DNA of 32,842 bases from Wocania arenilitoris (GCF_021728535.1 NZ_JAKKDU010000004.1:1-32842), one strand, 5' to 3'. Positions 9,132 to 19,413 are shown, counted from the first letter of the stretch. Numbers and translations are program-made. The notes: generated by a model not told the origin, from the letters alone.

Positions 9132-11258
9132 ATGGCAAGAGATTTAAAATATACTAGAAATATTGGTATTGCTGCACATATTGATGCAGGAAAAACTACT
9201 ACTACAGAACGAGTTCTTTATTATACAGGTGTTTCTCATAAAATTGGTGAAGTACATGATGGTGCTGCAACAATGGACTGGATGGAGCAAGAGCAAGAAA
9301 GAGGTATTACAATTACTTCTGCTGCAACAACTTGTACTTGGCAGTTTCCAATTGAAAATGGACAACCAGTAGCAGATACTAAAGGATACCATTTTAATAT
9401 AATTGACACACCAGGTCACGTTGATTTTACCGTAGAGGTAAACCGTTCGTTACGTGTGTTAGATGGTTTAGTGTTCTTATTTAGTGCAGTTGACGGTGTT
9501 GAACCACAATCTGAAACTAACTGGAGACTAGCAGATAACTATAAAGTGCCTCGTATCGGTTTCGTTAATAAAATGGACCGTCAAGGATCTAACTTTTTAG
9601 GTGTTTGTCAACAAGTAAAAGACATGTTAAAGTCTAATGCGGTGCCAATCGTTTTAAACATTGGTGACGAAATAGATTTTAAAGGTATTATCGATTTAGT
9701 TAAAAATAGAGCTATTGTATGGCATGATGAAACTCAAGGGGCGACTTTTGATGTTATTGAAATTCCAGAAGAGCTTAAAGAAGAGGCTAGAAAATATAGA
9801 GCATTATTAATTGAAGAAGTAGCAACTTACGATGAAAATCTTCTAGAGAAATTCATGGAAGATGAAGATTCTATAACAGAAGACGAAGTGCATGCTGCGC
9901 TTAGAGCTGCTGTAATGGATATGGCTATCATTCCAATGATTTGTGGTTCTGCTTTTAAAAATAAAGGGGTTCAGTTTTTATTAGACGCTGTTTGTCGTTA
10001 TTTGCCTTCTCCTTTAGATAGAGATAACATTGTAGGTACCGATCCAAATACTGGAAATGAAGCTGTACGTAAACCAGATGCTTCAGAACCTTTTTCTGCA
10101 TTAGCATTTAAAATTGCTACCGATCCTTTTGTTGGCCGTTTAGCATTCTTTAGAGCATACTCTGGTCGTTTAGATGCGGGTTCTTATATTTTGAACAATC
10201 GTTCAGGCAAAAAAGAGCGTATCTCTCGTATTTACCAAATGCACTCTAATAAACAAAATGCAATTGATTATATCGAAGCTGGAGATATAGGTGCTGCCGT
10301 AGGATTTAAAGATATTAAAACTGGAGATACGATGTCTGATGAAAAACATCCTATCGTTTTAGAATCGATGGACTTCCCAGATCCAGTAATTGGTATTGCT
10401 GTTGAGCCTAAAACTAAAGCTGATGTTGATAAATTAGGTATGGCTTTATCTAAGTTATCCGAAGAAGACCCAACATTTACTGCTAGAACTGATGAAGCTT
10501 CAGGACAGACTATTATTTCTGGAATGGGTGAGCTTCATTTAGATATTATTGTTGATCGTTTAAAGCGTGAGTTTAAGGTTGAAGTAAACCAAGGTCAACC
10601 ACAAGTTGAGTACAAAGAAGCTATTACACAAGCTGCTGATCATAGAGAGGTTTATAAAAAACAATCTGGTGGTCGTGGTAAGTTTGCCGATATTGTATTT
10701 ACTATTGAGCCAGCTGATGAAGGTAAAACAGGATTAGAATTTGTTTCTGAAATTAAAGGCGGTAACGTTCCTAAAGAATTTATCCCTTCAATTGAAAAAG
10801 GATTTAAAATGGCAATGGTTAATGGACCTTTAGCAGGTTACGAAGTCGATGCTATGAAAGTAACATTAAAAGATGGATCTTACCACGATGTAGATTCTGA
10901 TCAGTTATCTTTCGAATTGGCTGCAAAAATTGGATTTAAAAATTCTGCAAAAGCTGCAAAAGCAGTAATTATGGAGCCAATCATGAAACTTGAGGTAATT
11001 ACACCTGAAGAAAACATGGGTGACATTGTAGGTGATTTAAATAGAAGAAGAGGACAAGTAAGTGATATGGGAGATAGAGCTGGTGCAAAAACTGTAAAAG
11101 CTACTGTGCCATTATCTGAAATGTTTGGATATGTAACAACATTAAGAACATTATCATCAGGTCGTGCAACATCAACAATGGAATTTTCACACTATGCAGA
11201 AACTCCTTCTAACATATCTGAAGAAGTAATTAAAGCAGCTAAAGGCGTTGAAGCTTAA
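9132..11258 (+). CDS. fusA: translation elongation factor G
   Basis: 708 aa, close to E. coli EF-G (704). The GTPase elements are complete: AHIDAGKT (15-22), RGITI (57-61), DTPGH (92-96) and NKMD (146-149). Domain III-V landmarks include [10 protein letters not shown] and SGGRGKFAD, with the domain V stretch near [14 protein letters not shown]. It drives translocation and, with the recycling factor, ribosome splitting. It is followed directly by rpsJ with a 12-nt gap; the tuf gene that follows fusA in E. coli is absent here. Confidence 0.98.
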   Translation: MARDLKYTRNIGIAAHIDAGKTTTTERVLYYTGVSHKIGEVHDGAATMDWMEQEQERGITITSAATTCTWQFPIENGQPVADTKGYHFNIIDTPGHVDFTVEVNRSLRVLDGLVFLFSAVDGVEPQSETNWRLADNYKVPRIGFVNKMDRQGSNFLGVCQQVKDMLKSNAVPIVLNIGDEIDFKGIIDLVKNRAIVWHDETQGATFDVIEIPEELKEEARKYRALLIEEVATYDENLLEKFMEDEDSITEDEVHAALRAAVMDMAIIPMICGSAFKNKGVQFLLDAVCRYLPSPLDRDNIVGTDPNTGNEAVRKPDASEPFSALAFKIATDPFVGRLAFFRAYSGRLDAGSYILNNRSGKKERISRIYQMHSNKQNAIDYIEAGDIGAAVGFKDIKTGDTMSDEKHPIVLESMDFPDPVIGIAVEPKTKADVDKLGMALSKLSEEDPTFTARTDEASGQTIISGMGELHLDIIVDRLKREFKVEVNQGQPQVEYKEAITQAADHREVYKKQSGGRGKFADIVFTIEPADEGKTGLEFVSEIKGGNVPKEFIPSIEKGFKMAMVNGPLAGYEVDAMKVTLKDGSYHDVDSDQLSFELAAKIGFKNSAKAAKAVIMEPIMKLEVITPEENMGDIVGDLNRRRGQVSDMGDRAGAKTVKATVPLSEMFGYVTTLRTLSSGRATSTMEFSHYAETPSNISEEVIKAAKGVEA

Positions 11259-11270
11259 AATTTAAGAAAA

Positions 11271-11576
11271 ATGAGTCAAAAAATCAGAATAAAACTTAAG
11301 TCTTACGATCACAATTTAGTAGATAAATCTGCTGATAAGATTGTAAAAACAGTAAAAAGTACTGGAGCTGTAGTAACTGGACCAATTCCATTACCAACGC
11401 ACAAGAAAATTTTCACTGTATTACGTTCTCCACACGTAAACAAGAAATCAAGAGAGCAGTTTCAATTATCTTCTTACAAAAGATTATTAGATATCTACTC
11501 GTCGTCATCAAAAACCATTGATGCCTTGATGAAGCTTGAATTACCAAGTGGTGTAGAAGTAGAGATTAAAGTATAA
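11271..11576 (+). CDS. rpsJ: 30S ribosomal protein uS10
   Basis: 101 aa (E. coli 103). It sits in the 30S head; in E. coli it is also the NusE partner of NusB/NusG in antitermination. [14 protein letters not shown] and [19 protein letters not shown] are diagnostic. It is cotranscribed with str but separated from the rest of the S10 operon by a 191-nt spacer containing an intrinsic terminator. Confidence 0.98.
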   Translation: MSQKIRIKLKSYDHNLVDKSADKIVKTVKSTGAVVTGPIPLPTHKKIFTVLRSPHVNKKSREQFQLSSYKRLLDIYSSSSKTIDALMKLELPSGVEVEIKV

Positions 11577-11638
11577 TTGTCATTCCTGCGAAGGCAGGAG
11601 TCTCATAAATTGAAACTTAGAAGTTTCAAGACATGTCT
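11577..11638 (+). repeat. stacked inverted repeats in the rpsJ-rplC spacer
   Basis: Three adjacent elements. TCCTGC gaag GCAGGA (11584-11599) resembles the core of an intergenic repeat I recall from flavobacterial genomes. TTGAAACTT ag AAGTTTCAA (11610-11629) is perfect. AGACATGTCT (11629-11638) is a 10-bp palindrome. Together they precede the terminator at 11674. Each hairpin is visible directly; membership in a repeat family needs a genome-wide count. Confidence 0.65.
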
Positions 11639-11673
11639 GGAGCTGCGAGCGAAGGAAAAATGGATAAATACAT

Positions 11674-11710
11674 TTCAGGGACGAAAGGTATTTTGTCCCT
11701 GAATTTTTTT
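11674..11710 (+). terminator. intrinsic terminator or attenuator between rpsJ and rplC
   Basis: Perfect 9-bp stem TTCAGGGAC (11674-11682) / GTCCCTGAA (11695-11703), 12-nt loop, then seven T (11704-11710). It is oriented to stop transcripts coming from rpsJ. As rplC-rpsK lie downstream on the same strand, it must either be read through, be regulated, or be compensated by a promoter just after it. I see no clear TAnnTTTG box between 11711 and 11767. Confidence 0.75.
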
Positions 11711-11721
11711 AAATAAGTAAT

Positions 11722-11738
11722 GTTGAACGTGTTTCAAC
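11722..11738 (+). repeat. small hairpin before rplC
   Basis: GTTGAA cgtgt TTCAAC, a 6-bp stem with a 5-nt loop, 12 nt after the terminator T-tract and 29 nt before the rplC ATG. It may be part of a leader controlling L3-L4 synthesis; no homologous leader is recognised. Confidence 0.4.
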
Positions 11739-11767
11739 TAAATAGTAATAATTAATAATAAATAAAT

Positions 11768-12385
11768 ATGTCTGGGTTAATTGGAAAAAAAATCGGTATG
11801 ACCAGCATCTTTGATGAAAACGGGAAAAATATTCCTTGTACTGTAATCGAAGCTGGACCATGTATCGTTACCCAAGTCAGAACCGAAGAAGTTGATGGTT
11901 ATGAAGCTATCCAACTTGGTTTCGATGACGCGACAGAAAAAAGCGCTACTAAAGCAGACTTAGGTCATGCTAAAAAAGCGGGTACTTCTGTAAAGCGCAA
12001 GGTCGTTGAATTTAAAGGTTTTGATGAGGAGTACAAATTAGGAGATGCTATCACTGTAGAACATTTCGCTGAAGGCGAATTTGTTGATATTGCAGGAACA
12101 TCTAAAGGTAAAGGATTTCAAGGTGTTGTAAAGCGTCATGGTTTTGGTGGTGTAGGTCAAGCTACTCACGGTCAGCATAACCGTTTAAGAGCACCAGGTT
12201 CTATTGGAGCTGCATCTTATCCTGCACGTGTATTCAAAGGCATGAAAATGGCCGGAAGAATGGGTGGTGAAAAAGTGAAAGTTCAAAATTTAAGAGTTTT
12301 AAAAGTAGTTGCTGAAAAGAATCTACTTGTGGTTAAAGGTTGTGTACCTGGACACAAAAATGCTTATGTAACAATTCAGAAGTAA
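11768..12385 (+). CDS. rplC: 50S ribosomal protein uL3
   Basis: 205 aa (E. coli 209). Early 50S assembly protein whose long loop reaches the peptidyl-transferase centre. [18 protein letters not shown] at the N-terminus and [17 protein letters not shown] in the middle identify it. The loop segment [15 protein letters not shown] carries Gln in the region that is methylated by PrmB in Proteobacteria. The stop codon overlaps the rplD start (TAATG), so the two are probably translationally coupled. Confidence 0.98.
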   Translation: MSGLIGKKIGMTSIFDENGKNIPCTVIEAGPCIVTQVRTEEVDGYEAIQLGFDDATEKSATKADLGHAKKAGTSVKRKVVEFKGFDEEYKLGDAITVEHFAEGEFVDIAGTSKGKGFQGVVKRHGFGGVGQATHGQHNRLRAPGSIGAASYPARVFKGMKMAGRMGGEKVKVQNLRVLKVVAEKNLLVVKGCVPGHKNAYVTIQK

Positions 12386-13014
12386 TGAAAGTAGCAGTTT
12401 TAGATATAAACGGAAAAGACACAGGTAGAAAGGCAGACCTTTCTAAAGATGTGTTTGCTATTGAACCTAATAATCACGCTGTGTATTTGGATGTTAAACA
12501 ATATTTAGCAAACCAACGTCAAGGAACTCACAAGTCGAAAGAAAGAGCTGAGATTTCTGGAAGTACACGTAAGATTAAAAAGCAAAAAGGAACAGGTACT
12601 GCAAGAGCAGGTAGTATTAAGTCTGGAGTTTTTAAAGGGGGTGGTCGTATGTTCGGTCCAAGACCTAGAAATTATAGCTTCAAACTTAACAAAAACTTAA
12701 AACGTTTAGCGCGTAAGTCTGCCTTAAGTATCAAAGCAGGAGAGAAGTCAATTACAGTTTTAGAAGACTTTAATTTTGATGCTCCAAAAACTAAAAATTT
12801 TACAGCGGTTTTAAAGGCTTTAGAGCTAGAAAACAAAAAAACGCTCTTTGTGTTGGGTGGCTCAAATAATAACGTATATTTGTCATCGCGCAATTTAAAA
12901 GGCTCTGAGGTTATAACGTATTCAGAATTAAGTACTTACAGAATACTTAATGCGAATCAAGTGGTGTTATTAGAAGGCGCTTTAGAAGGAATTGAAACAA
13001 ACTTAAGCAAATAA
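12385..13014 (+). CDS. rplD: 50S ribosomal protein uL4
   Basis: 209 aa using the ATG that overlaps the rplC stop. An upstream in-frame Met at 12340 lies inside rplC and is rejected. It lines the exit tunnel with its extended loop ([28 protein letters not shown]). In E. coli L4 represses the S10 operon; here a terminator hairpin lies just upstream of rplC, one gene earlier, making L4-dependent attenuation a possible but unproven role. Confidence 0.97.
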   Translation: MKVAVLDINGKDTGRKADLSKDVFAIEPNNHAVYLDVKQYLANQRQGTHKSKERAEISGSTRKIKKQKGTGTARAGSIKSGVFKGGGRMFGPRPRNYSFKLNKNLKRLARKSALSIKAGEKSITVLEDFNFDAPKTKNFTAVLKALELENKKTLFVLGGSNNNVYLSSRNLKGSEVITYSELSTYRILNANQVVLLEGALEGIETNLSK

Positions 13015-13021
13015 GAAACAG

Positions 13022-13312
13022 ATGAGTATCTTAATTAAACCTATAATCACAGAAAAAGCGACAGCTGATAGCGAGTTAAAAAACTGCTATTGGTTCTCAG
13101 TGAATAAAAGGGCGAACAAGGTAGAAATCAAGAAAGCGGTGGAAGCTGCTTACGGAGTTTCTGTTGAAAAAGTTCGTACTATAAATGTCCGTCCAGATAG
13201 AAGTACTAAGTTTACAAAAACTGGTATTCAACATGGTAAAACAAATGCTGTTAAAAAGGCAATTGTACAACTGGCGGAAGGTGAAATGATTGATTTATAC
13301 AGTAACATGTAA
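13022..13312 (+). CDS. rplW: 50S ribosomal protein uL23
   Basis: 96 aa (E. coli 100). It stands at the tunnel exit and is the docking point for trigger factor and SRP. The start SILIKPIITEKATADSE and the VSVEKVRTINVRPDR segment are typical. It begins 7 nt after rplD. Confidence 0.97.
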   Translation: MSILIKPIITEKATADSELKNCYWFSVNKRANKVEIKKAVEAAYGVSVEKVRTINVRPDRSTKFTKTGIQHGKTNAVKKAIVQLAEGEMIDLYSNM

Positions 13313-13322
13313 TTAGACAAAA

Positions 13323-14150
13323 ATGTCAGTAAGAAAATTAAAACCAATCACACCAGGACAGCGATTTAGAGTAGTAAACGGTTACGATGCCATTACTACT
13401 GATAAGCCGGAAAAGAGTTTACTCGTTCCGAACAAAAGGTCTGGTGGTAGAAACAATCGAGGAAAAATGACTATGCGCTACATAGGTGGTGGTCATAAGA
13501 AAAAGTATCGTATTATCGATTTTAAAAGAGACAAAGCTGGGATTCCTGGTGAAGTAGCTTCTATTCAATACGATCCAAACAGAACAGCTTTTATTGCATT
13601 ATTGAATTATCAAGATGGCGAGAAAAGATATATTATTGCTCAAAATGGACTTCAGGTTGGGCAAAATGTAGTGTCTGGTAAAGAAGGGGTTGCTCCAGAA
13701 ATTGGAAACGCAATGCCGTTAAGTGAAATTCCATTAGGTACAATTATTTCTTGTGTAGAGTTACGTCCTGGTCAAGGAGCTGTTATGGCTCGTAGTGCTG
13801 GTGCTTTTGCTCAATTAATGGCAAGAGATGGTAAGTTTGCTACGGTAAAACTACCTTCAGGTGAAACAAGATTAATTCTTGCAGACTGTATGGCAACTAT
13901 TGGTGTTGTATCTAACTCAGATCATCAATTATTAGTTGGTGGTAAAGCAGGTAGAACACGTTGGTTAGGAAGAAGACCACGTACTAGACCAGTAGTTATG
14001 AATCCAGTTGATCATCCAATGGGTGGTGGTGAAGGTAAATCTTCAGGTGGACATCCACGTTCTAGAAACGGTATCCCAGCTAAAGGTTACAGAACCCGTT
14101 CTAAGACTAAGGCAAGTAATAAATATATTGTAGAACGTAGAAAGAAATAA
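13323..14150 (+). CDS. rplB: 50S ribosomal protein uL2
   Basis: 275 aa. It supports subunit association and the peptidyl-transferase centre. [19 protein letters not shown] and [16 protein letters not shown] are diagnostic. The histidine of VDHP (His231, matching E. coli His229) is kept, while the second histidine of the E. coli VDHPHGGG motif is Met (VDHPMGGG). I believe this is usual in this phylum, but that is from memory. Confidence 0.98.
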   Translation: MSVRKLKPITPGQRFRVVNGYDAITTDKPEKSLLVPNKRSGGRNNRGKMTMRYIGGGHKKKYRIIDFKRDKAGIPGEVASIQYDPNRTAFIALLNYQDGEKRYIIAQNGLQVGQNVVSGKEGVAPEIGNAMPLSEIPLGTIISCVELRPGQGAVMARSAGAFAQLMARDGKFATVKLPSGETRLILADCMATIGVVSNSDHQLLVGGKAGRTRWLGRRPRTRPVVMNPVDHPMGGGEGKSSGGHPRSRNGIPAKGYRTRSKTKASNKYIVERRKK

Positions 14151-14153
14151 GAC

Positions 14154-14432
14154 ATGGCAAGATCATTAAAAAAAGGACCTTACGTTCATTATAAATTAGA
14201 AAGAAAAGTAGCTGCAAATGTAGAGGCTAACAAAAAAACGGTAATCAAAACGTGGTCTAGAGCCAGCATGATTACTCCAGATTTTGTTGGACAAACCATA
14301 GCGGTACACAATGGCCGTCAATTTGTACCAGTGTATGTAACAGAAAACATGGTAGGTCATAAATTAGGAGAATTTTCACCAACACGTTCATTCCGTGGGC
14401 ATGCAGGTGCTAAAAATAAAGGTAAAAAGTAG
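14154..14432 (+). CDS. rpsS: 30S ribosomal protein uS19
   Basis: 92 aa, as in E. coli. It forms a heterodimer with uS13 in the 30S head and touches the A-site tRNA region. [18 protein letters not shown] and [16 protein letters not shown] are the family signatures. Three nucleotides separate it from rplB. Confidence 0.98.
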   Translation: MARSLKKGPYVHYKLERKVAANVEANKKTVIKTWSRASMITPDFVGQTIAVHNGRQFVPVYVTENMVGHKLGEFSPTRSFRGHAGAKNKGKK

Positions 14433-14438
14433 TAAGCT

Positions 14439-14846
14439 ATGGGAAGTCGTAAAAAACAAATGGCAGACGCTATTAAGGAAGCTAAAAAGCACGTTGCTTT
14501 TGCAAAACTTAATAATTGTCCTACATCACCAAGAAAAATGCGCTTAGTAGCCGATTTAGTAAGAGGTGAAAAGGTAGAGAATGCACTTAATATCTTGAAA
14601 TTCAACAATAAAGAAGCATCTGGTAGATTAGAGAAGTTGTTATTATCAGCTATCGCTAATTGGCAATCTAAGAATGAAGATGCTGATGTTGAATCTGCGG
14701 AATTATTTGTAAAAGAGATTAAAGTGGATAGCGGATCTATGTTAAAAAGATTACGTCCAGCACCACAAGGTCGTGCACACAGAATTAGAAAACGTTCAAA
14801 CCATGTAACATTAGTGGTTGGAGCTAACAATAACACACAAGCTTAA
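14439..14846 (+). CDS. rplV: 50S ribosomal protein uL22
   Basis: 135 aa, about 25 longer than E. coli L22. The excess is an N-terminal Lys-rich extension ([19 protein letters not shown]) before the conserved [14 protein letters not shown]. The tunnel-lining hairpin [19 protein letters not shown] is intact, with no insertion or deletion of the kind linked to macrolide resistance. Confidence 0.97.
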   Translation: MGSRKKQMADAIKEAKKHVAFAKLNNCPTSPRKMRLVADLVRGEKVENALNILKFNNKEASGRLEKLLLSAIANWQSKNEDADVESAELFVKEIKVDSGSMLKRLRPAPQGRAHRIRKRSNHVTLVVGANNNTQA

Positions 14847-14853
14847 TAAGAGT

Positions 14854-15567
14854 ATGGGACAAAAAACAAATCCAATCGGAAATCGCTTAGGAATTATCAG
14901 AGGATGGGAATCTAACTGGTACGGAGGAAACGATTATGGTGATAAACTTGCCGAAGACGATAAGATTAGAAAATACGTTCATGCGCGTTTATCTAAAGCT
15001 AGTGTAAGTAGAGTAATTATTGAGAGAACTTTAAAACTTGTAACCGTTACTATCACTACGGCTCGTCCAGGTATCATTATTGGTAAAGGCGGTCAAGAGG
15101 TAGACAAGTTAAAAGAAGAACTTAAAAAAATTACTGGTAAAGAAGTTCAGATTAACATCTTTGAAATTAAAAGACCTGAACTAGATGCATTTTTAGTAGG
15201 ATCAAGTATTGCTCGTCAAATTGAAAACAGAATTTCATACCGTCGTGCAATAAAAATGGCTATCGCTGCTACAATGAGAATGAATGCTGAAGGAATAAAA
15301 ATTCAAATTAGTGGTCGTTTAAACGGAGCTGAAATGGCACGTAGCGAGCACTATAAAGAAGGACGTATTCCTTTATCAACATTTAGAGCCGATATTGACT
15401 ATGCTTTAGTTGAGGCACACACTACTTATGGTAGATTAGGTGTTAAAGTATGGATCATGAAAGGTGAAGTATATGGCAAAAGAGAGCTTTCTCCACTAGT
15501 TGGATTATCCAAAAAAGGTGGAAAAGGTGGTGCAAGAGGCAACAAAGGACCTCGTCGTAGAAAGTAA
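14854..15567 (+). CDS. rpsC: 30S ribosomal protein uS3
   Basis: 237 aa from the ATG that begins [14 protein letters not shown], the canonical start. An in-frame Met 36 nt earlier lies inside rplV and is rejected. It has a type II KH domain with [17 protein letters not shown] (GKGG loop) and sits at the mRNA entry channel. The C-terminus is a basic Gly-rich tail ([18 protein letters not shown]). Confidence 0.98.
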   Translation: MGQKTNPIGNRLGIIRGWESNWYGGNDYGDKLAEDDKIRKYVHARLSKASVSRVIIERTLKLVTVTITTARPGIIIGKGGQEVDKLKEELKKITGKEVQINIFEIKRPELDAFLVGSSIARQIENRISYRRAIKMAIAATMRMNAEGIKIQISGRLNGAEMARSEHYKEGRIPLSTFRADIDYALVEAHTTYGRLGVKVWIMKGEVYGKRELSPLVGLSKKGGKGGARGNKGPRRRK

Positions 15568-15589
15568 TTTTTTATAAAGTAAAAGAAAA

Positions 15590-16009
15590 ATGTTACAGCC
15601 TAAAAGAACAAAATTTCGTAAACAACAAAAAGGACGCATGAAAGGGAACTCGGGTAGAGGTCATCAACTTTCATACGGAACTTTTGGAATAAAATCGTTA
15701 GACTCGAATTTTTTAACATCGCGTCAAATTGAAGCAGCTCGTATTGCCGCTACACGTTACATGAAAAGAGAAGGGCAACTTTGGATTAAAATATTTCCAG
15801 ACAAGCCTATTACAAAAAAGCCTCTTGAAGTACGTATGGGTAAAGGTAAAGGTGCTGTTGAATATTGGGTAGCCGTTGTTAAACCAGGAAGAGTTTTATT
15901 TGAAGTAGGTGGTGTGCCATTAGACGTCGCAAAAGAAGCATTACGTTTAGCAGCACAAAAATTACCTGTAAAAACTAAGTTTTTAATTGCTCGCGATTAC
16001 GAAGCATAA
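15590..16009 (+). CDS. rplP: 50S ribosomal protein uL16
   Basis: 139 aa (E. coli 136). Late-assembling protein next to the A- and P-site tRNA elbows. [19 protein letters not shown] and the stretch [19 protein letters not shown] identify it. The 22-nt gap from rpsC is one of the larger ones in this part of the operon. Confidence 0.98.
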   Translation: MLQPKRTKFRKQQKGRMKGNSGRGHQLSYGTFGIKSLDSNFLTSRQIEAARIAATRYMKREGQLWIKIFPDKPITKKPLEVRMGKGKGAVEYWVAVVKPGRVLFEVGGVPLDVAKEALRLAAQKLPVKTKFLIARDYEA

Positions 16010-16022
16010 TTTATTTGATATT

Positions 16023-16214
16023 ATGAAACAATCAGAAATTAAAGAATTATCTGTAGCCGAGTTACAAGAGAAGCTTGGTGAAACAAAAAAGAGTTATTCA
16101 GATCTAAAATTAGCTCATGCAATATCTCCTTTAGAAAATCCAATTCAGTTACGTACCATAAGACGTACCGTAGCTAGAATTGCGACTGAATTAACTAAAA
16201 GAGATTTACAATAA
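16023..16214 (+). CDS. rpmC: 50S ribosomal protein uL29
   Basis: 63 aa from the ATG giving MKQSEIKELSVAELQEKL, matching the family length. An upstream Met at 15987 falls inside rplP and is rejected. It is a helical hairpin near the tunnel exit, next to uL23. Confidence 0.96.
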   Translation: MKQSEIKELSVAELQEKLGETKKSYSDLKLAHAISPLENPIQLRTIRRTVARIATELTKRDLQ

Positions 16215-16226
16215 TTCTGCTGAAAG

Positions 16227-16484
16227 ATGGAAACAAGAAATTTAAGAAAAGAACGTATAGGAGTTGTTACAAGTAACAAAATGCAGAAATCTATTGTGGT
16301 TTCTGAGGTGAAAAAAGTAAAACACCCTATGTATGGAAAATTCGTTTTAAAAACGAAAAAGTACGTAGCACACGACGAACAAAACGACTGCAACGAAGGA
16401 GATACCGTAAGAATCATGGAAACACGACCTTTAAGTAAATCTAAGTGTTGGAGATTAGTAGAAATCCTAGAAAGAGCTAAATAA
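16227..16484 (+). CDS. rpsQ: 30S ribosomal protein uS17
   Basis: 85 aa (E. coli 84). OB-fold primary 16S rRNA binder. [20 protein letters not shown] and the C-terminal [20 protein letters not shown] are diagnostic. It is followed after 2 nt by rplN. Confidence 0.97.
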   Translation: METRNLRKERIGVVTSNKMQKSIVVSEVKKVKHPMYGKFVLKTKKYVAHDEQNDCNEGDTVRIMETRPLSKSKCWRLVEILERAK

Positions 16485-16486
16485 TT

Positions 16487-16855
16487 ATGTTACAACAAGA
16501 ATCAAGAATAAAGGTAGCAGACAATACTGGAGCAAAAGAAGTTTTAGTTATCCGTGTTTTAGGAGGAACTAAAAGAAGATATGCTTCTGTAGGAGATAAA
16601 ATAGTTGTTTCTGTTAAAGATGCAACTCCTAATGGCAACATTAAGAAAAAAGCAGTTTCTACAGCAGTTGTTGTGCGTACTAAAAAAGAAGTAAGAAGAC
16701 CAGATGGATCTTATATAAGATTTGATGATAACGCTTGTGTTTTATTAAACCCAACGGGTGAAATGAGAGGCACACGTGTATTTGGTCCTGTTGCTAGAGA
16801 ACTTCGTGATAAACAATTCATGAAAATTGTATCATTAGCACCAGAAGTGCTTTAA
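16487..16855 (+). CDS. rplN: 50S ribosomal protein uL14
   Basis: 122 aa. It forms bridge B8 with 16S rRNA and is the binding surface for the silencing factor RsfS. The start [18 protein letters not shown] and C-terminal [20 protein letters not shown] are canonical. Confidence 0.98.
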   Translation: MLQQESRIKVADNTGAKEVLVIRVLGGTKRRYASVGDKIVVSVKDATPNGNIKKKAVSTAVVVRTKKEVRRPDGSYIRFDDNACVLLNPTGEMRGTRVFGPVARELRDKQFMKIVSLAPEVL

Positions 16856-16867
16856 TACAGAATTAAG

Positions 16868-17179
16868 ATGGGAAAGCTTAAAATAAAAACTGGAGATACT
16901 GTAAAAGTAATTGCTGGAGACCATAAAGGATCTGAAGGTAAAGTACAAAAAGTATTTATAGCAAAGAACAAAGCGATTGTTGAAGGTATAAACATGGTTA
17001 AGAGACATACTAAACCAAGTGCACAAAACCCTCAAGGTGGAATCGTAGAAAAAGAAGCTGCTATTCATATTTCTAATTTATCATTGTTAACCTCAAAAGG
17101 AGAGACAACAAGAATTGGTTATAGAATAGAAGATGATAAAAAAGTAAGATTTTCAACAAAATCTAATGAAGTAATATAG
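16868..17179 (+). CDS. rplX: 50S ribosomal protein uL24
   Basis: 103 aa. An assembly initiator with an N-terminal KOW motif ([20 protein letters not shown]). It is separated from rplE by 2 nt. The rplX-rplE junction, where E. coli S8 binds to repress the spc operon, shows no obvious hairpin here. Confidence 0.97.
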   Translation: MGKLKIKTGDTVKVIAGDHKGSEGKVQKVFIAKNKAIVEGINMVKRHTKPSAQNPQGGIVEKEAAIHISNLSLLTSKGETTRIGYRIEDDKKVRFSTKSNEVI

Positions 17180-17181
17180 TT

Positions 17182-17733
17182 ATGGCATATTCACCAAGAC
17201 TTAAAGAAGAGTATAAAAGCAAAGTAATTGCAGCTCTTACAGACGAATTTGGATATAAAAATGTAATGCAAGTTCCTAAACTTACCAAGATAGTAATATC
17301 TAAAGGTGTAGGTGCTGCTGTTGCAGACAAAAAGTTAATTGATCACGCTGTTGAAGAATTAACAACTATATCTGGACAAAAAGCTATAGCAACTATGTCT
17401 AAAAAAGATGTTGCATCGTTTAAATTACGTAAAGGGATGCCAATTGGGGCAAAAGTAACTTTACGTGGCGAGCGTATGTACGAGTTTTTAGATCGTTTAG
17501 TAACTTCTGCGCTTCCACGTGTTAGAGATTTTAACGGAATTAAAGCTACAGGATTTGATGGACGAGGTAACTACAATTTAGGAGTTACAGAACAAATTAT
17601 ATTCCCAGAAATTAATATTGATAAAGTGAACAAAATTTCTGGTATGGATATTACATTTGTAACAACTGCAGATACTGATAAAGAAGCAAAATCATTATTA
17701 ACTGAACTAGGGTTACCTTTTAAAAAGAACTAA
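17182..17733 (+). CDS. rplE: 50S ribosomal protein uL5
   Basis: 183 aa (E. coli 179). It binds 5S rRNA and contacts the P-site tRNA and head bridge B1b. Visible landmarks are [29 protein letters not shown] and [20 protein letters not shown]. The start lies 2 nt after rplX. Confidence 0.98.
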   Translation: MAYSPRLKEEYKSKVIAALTDEFGYKNVMQVPKLTKIVISKGVGAAVADKKLIDHAVEELTTISGQKAIATMSKKDVASFKLRKGMPIGAKVTLRGERMYEFLDRLVTSALPRVRDFNGIKATGFDGRGNYNLGVTEQIIFPEINIDKVNKISGMDITFVTTADTDKEAKSLLTELGLPFKKN

Positions 17734-17736
17734 GTT

Positions 17737-18006
17737 ATGGCTAAAGAATCAATGAAAGCTCGTGAGGTAAAAAGAGCAAAAACAGTAGCTAAATATGCCG
17801 AAAAACGTAAAGCTTTAAAAGAAGCTGGAGATTACGAAGCATTACAAAAGTTACCTAAAAATGCATCTCCTATACGTCAGCATAATAGATGTAAATTAAC
17901 AGGAAGACCTAAAGGTTATATGAGAACTTTTGGTATTTCGCGTGTAACATTCCGTGAAATGGCTAACCAAGGTTTAATACCAGGTGTTAAAAAAGCAAGT
18001 TGGTAA
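17737..18006 (+). CDS. rpsN: 30S ribosomal protein uS14, zinc-independent form
   Basis: 89 aa. It has only one cysteine (in [12 protein letters not shown]) instead of the CxxC pairs of the short zinc form, so it is the C-minus type, somewhat shorter than the 101-aa E. coli protein. It binds the 30S head with uS3 and uS10. It is followed by a 74-nt foldable spacer before rpsH. Confidence 0.97.
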   Translation: MAKESMKAREVKRAKTVAKYAEKRKALKEAGDYEALQKLPKNASPIRQHNRCKLTGRPKGYMRTFGISRVTFREMANQGLIPGVKKASW

Positions 18007-18022
18007 AAAAAGAATTATAAAT

Positions 18023-18061
18023 TGGTTTTAGGTTCAAAAGAAATAGCTTTTTTGAAAACCA
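18023..18061 (+). promoter_or_regulatory. hairpin in the rpsN-rpsH spacer
   Basis: TGGTTTT (18023-18029) pairs with AAAACCA (18055-18061). Inside, CAAAAG (18035-18040) pairs with CTTTT...G (18047-18054). An asymmetric AGGTT bulge separates the two stems. It lies directly upstream of rpsH, whose E. coli product represses its own operon, so an S8 site is conceivable. Structure drawn by eye. Confidence 0.4.
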
Positions 18062-18080
18062 TTACCGCAAATTAATAAAT

Positions 18081-18479
18081 ATGTATACAGATCCAATAGC
18101 GGATTATCTTACTAGAATTAGAAACGCAGTGCGTGCTAACCACAGAGTGGTTGAGATTCCTGCATCTAATTTAAAAAAGAACATAACTAAAATATTATTC
18201 GAGCAAGGGTATATTTTAAGTTATAAGTTTGATGATTCAACCGTACAAGGCACAATAAAAATTGCACTTAAGTACAACAAGGAAACAAAAGAACCAGTAA
18301 TTAAAAAACTTCAACGTATTAGTACTCCAGGTTTACGAAAGTATGCTAGTGCTAACGAATTACCACGTATCCTTAATGGTCTTGGTATTGCCATTGTATC
18401 AACGTCTCATGGCGTTATGACTGGCAAACAAGCTAAAAGAGATAATGTTGGTGGCGAAGTATTATGTTACGTTTACTAA
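18081..18479 (+). CDS. rpsH: 30S ribosomal protein uS8
   Basis: 132 aa (E. coli 130). It binds 16S helix 21 and organises the platform. [20 protein letters not shown] and the C-terminal [20 protein letters not shown] are diagnostic. In E. coli it is the translational repressor of the spc operon. Confidence 0.98.
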   Translation: MYTDPIADYLTRIRNAVRANHRVVEIPASNLKKNITKILFEQGYILSYKFDDSTVQGTIKIALKYNKETKEPVIKKLQRISTPGLRKYASANELPRILNGLGIAIVSTSHGVMTGKQAKRDNVGGEVLCYVY

Positions 18480-18497
18480 TTTTTAAACCAGAAAGAA

Positions 18498-19040
18498 ATG
18501 TCAAGAATAGGAAATAATCCAATAGCCATTCCAGAAGGTGTAACAGTTGATATTAAAGATAGTGTTGTAACTGTAAAAGGAAAATTAGGAGAGTTAACAC
18601 AAAATTTCGACTCTATAGATATTAAAGTTGAAGATGGTAGCGTATGGGTTACACGTTCTTCTGATACTAAAGATCAAAAAGCAAAACATGGTTTATACAG
18701 ATCATTAATGCACAATATGGTTGAAGGAGTATCAAAAGGATGGACTAAAGAATTAGAATTGGTTGGTGTAGGTTATAGAGCATCTAACCAAGGACAAAAA
18801 TTAGATTTAGCCTTAGGGTTTTCTCACAATATTGTTTTAAATATAGCTCCAGAAGTAAAAGTGGAGACAGTATCAGAAAAAGGTAAAAATCCAATCGTTA
18901 AATTAACATCATTCGATAAACAACTTGTTGGTCAAGTAGCAGCAAAAATCCGAGGATTTAGAAAACCAGAACCTTACAAAGGAAAAGGTGTTAAGTTTGT
19001 TGGTGAAGAATTAAGAAGAAAAGCAGGTAAATCAGCTTAA
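18498..19040 (+). CDS. rplF: 50S ribosomal protein uL6
   Basis: 180 aa (E. coli 177). It lies at the factor-binding site near the sarcin-ricin loop. SRIGNNPIAIPEGVTVDIKD, LVGVGYRASNQGQKLDLALG and the C-terminal IRGFRKPEPYKGKGV show the two related domains. Confidence 0.98.
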   Translation: MSRIGNNPIAIPEGVTVDIKDSVVTVKGKLGELTQNFDSIDIKVEDGSVWVTRSSDTKDQKAKHGLYRSLMHNMVEGVSKGWTKELELVGVGYRASNQGQKLDLALGFSHNIVLNIAPEVKVETVSEKGKNPIVKLTSFDKQLVGQVAAKIRGFRKPEPYKGKGVKFVGEELRRKAGKSA

Positions 19041-19050
19041 TAATTAAGTT

Positions 19051-19407
19051 ATGGCATTAACAAAGAACCAAAGAAGAATAAGAATAAAAAACAGAATCCG
19101 CAAGGTGGTTTCTGGTACAGAAGCTAGACCAAGATTAACTGTTTTTAGAAGTAATAAAGAAATTTATGCTCAAATAGTTGATGATGTAAATGGTAAAACC
19201 ATTAGCGCAGCATCTTCTAGAGATAAAGATATTAGTTCTGCAAAAGGAAATAAATCAGAAGTAGCAAACCTAGTAGGTAAAGCTGTTGCTGAAAAAGCTT
19301 TAAAAGCAGGCGTTGAAACTATTGCTTTCGATAGAGGTGGATATTTATACCACGGTAGAGTAAAATCATTAGCCGAAGGTGCTAGAGAAGCAGGACTTAA
19401 ATTCTAA
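19051..19407 (+). CDS. rplR: 50S ribosomal protein uL18
   Basis: 118 aa (E. coli 117). 5S rRNA-binding protein of the central protuberance. [20 protein letters not shown] and the C-terminal [20 protein letters not shown] are characteristic. It starts 10 nt after rplF. Confidence 0.98.
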   Translation: MALTKNQRRIRIKNRIRKVVSGTEARPRLTVFRSNKEIYAQIVDDVNGKTISAASSRDKDISSAKGNKSEVANLVGKAVAEKALKAGVETIAFDRGGYLYHGRVKSLAEGAREAGLKF

Positions 19408-19413
19408 GAAATT

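Noticed and set aside
11577-11767. CRISPR-like or tandem repeat array in the rpsJ-rplC spacer
   Set aside because: The inverted repeats differ from each other in sequence; no repeat-spacer periodicity is present.
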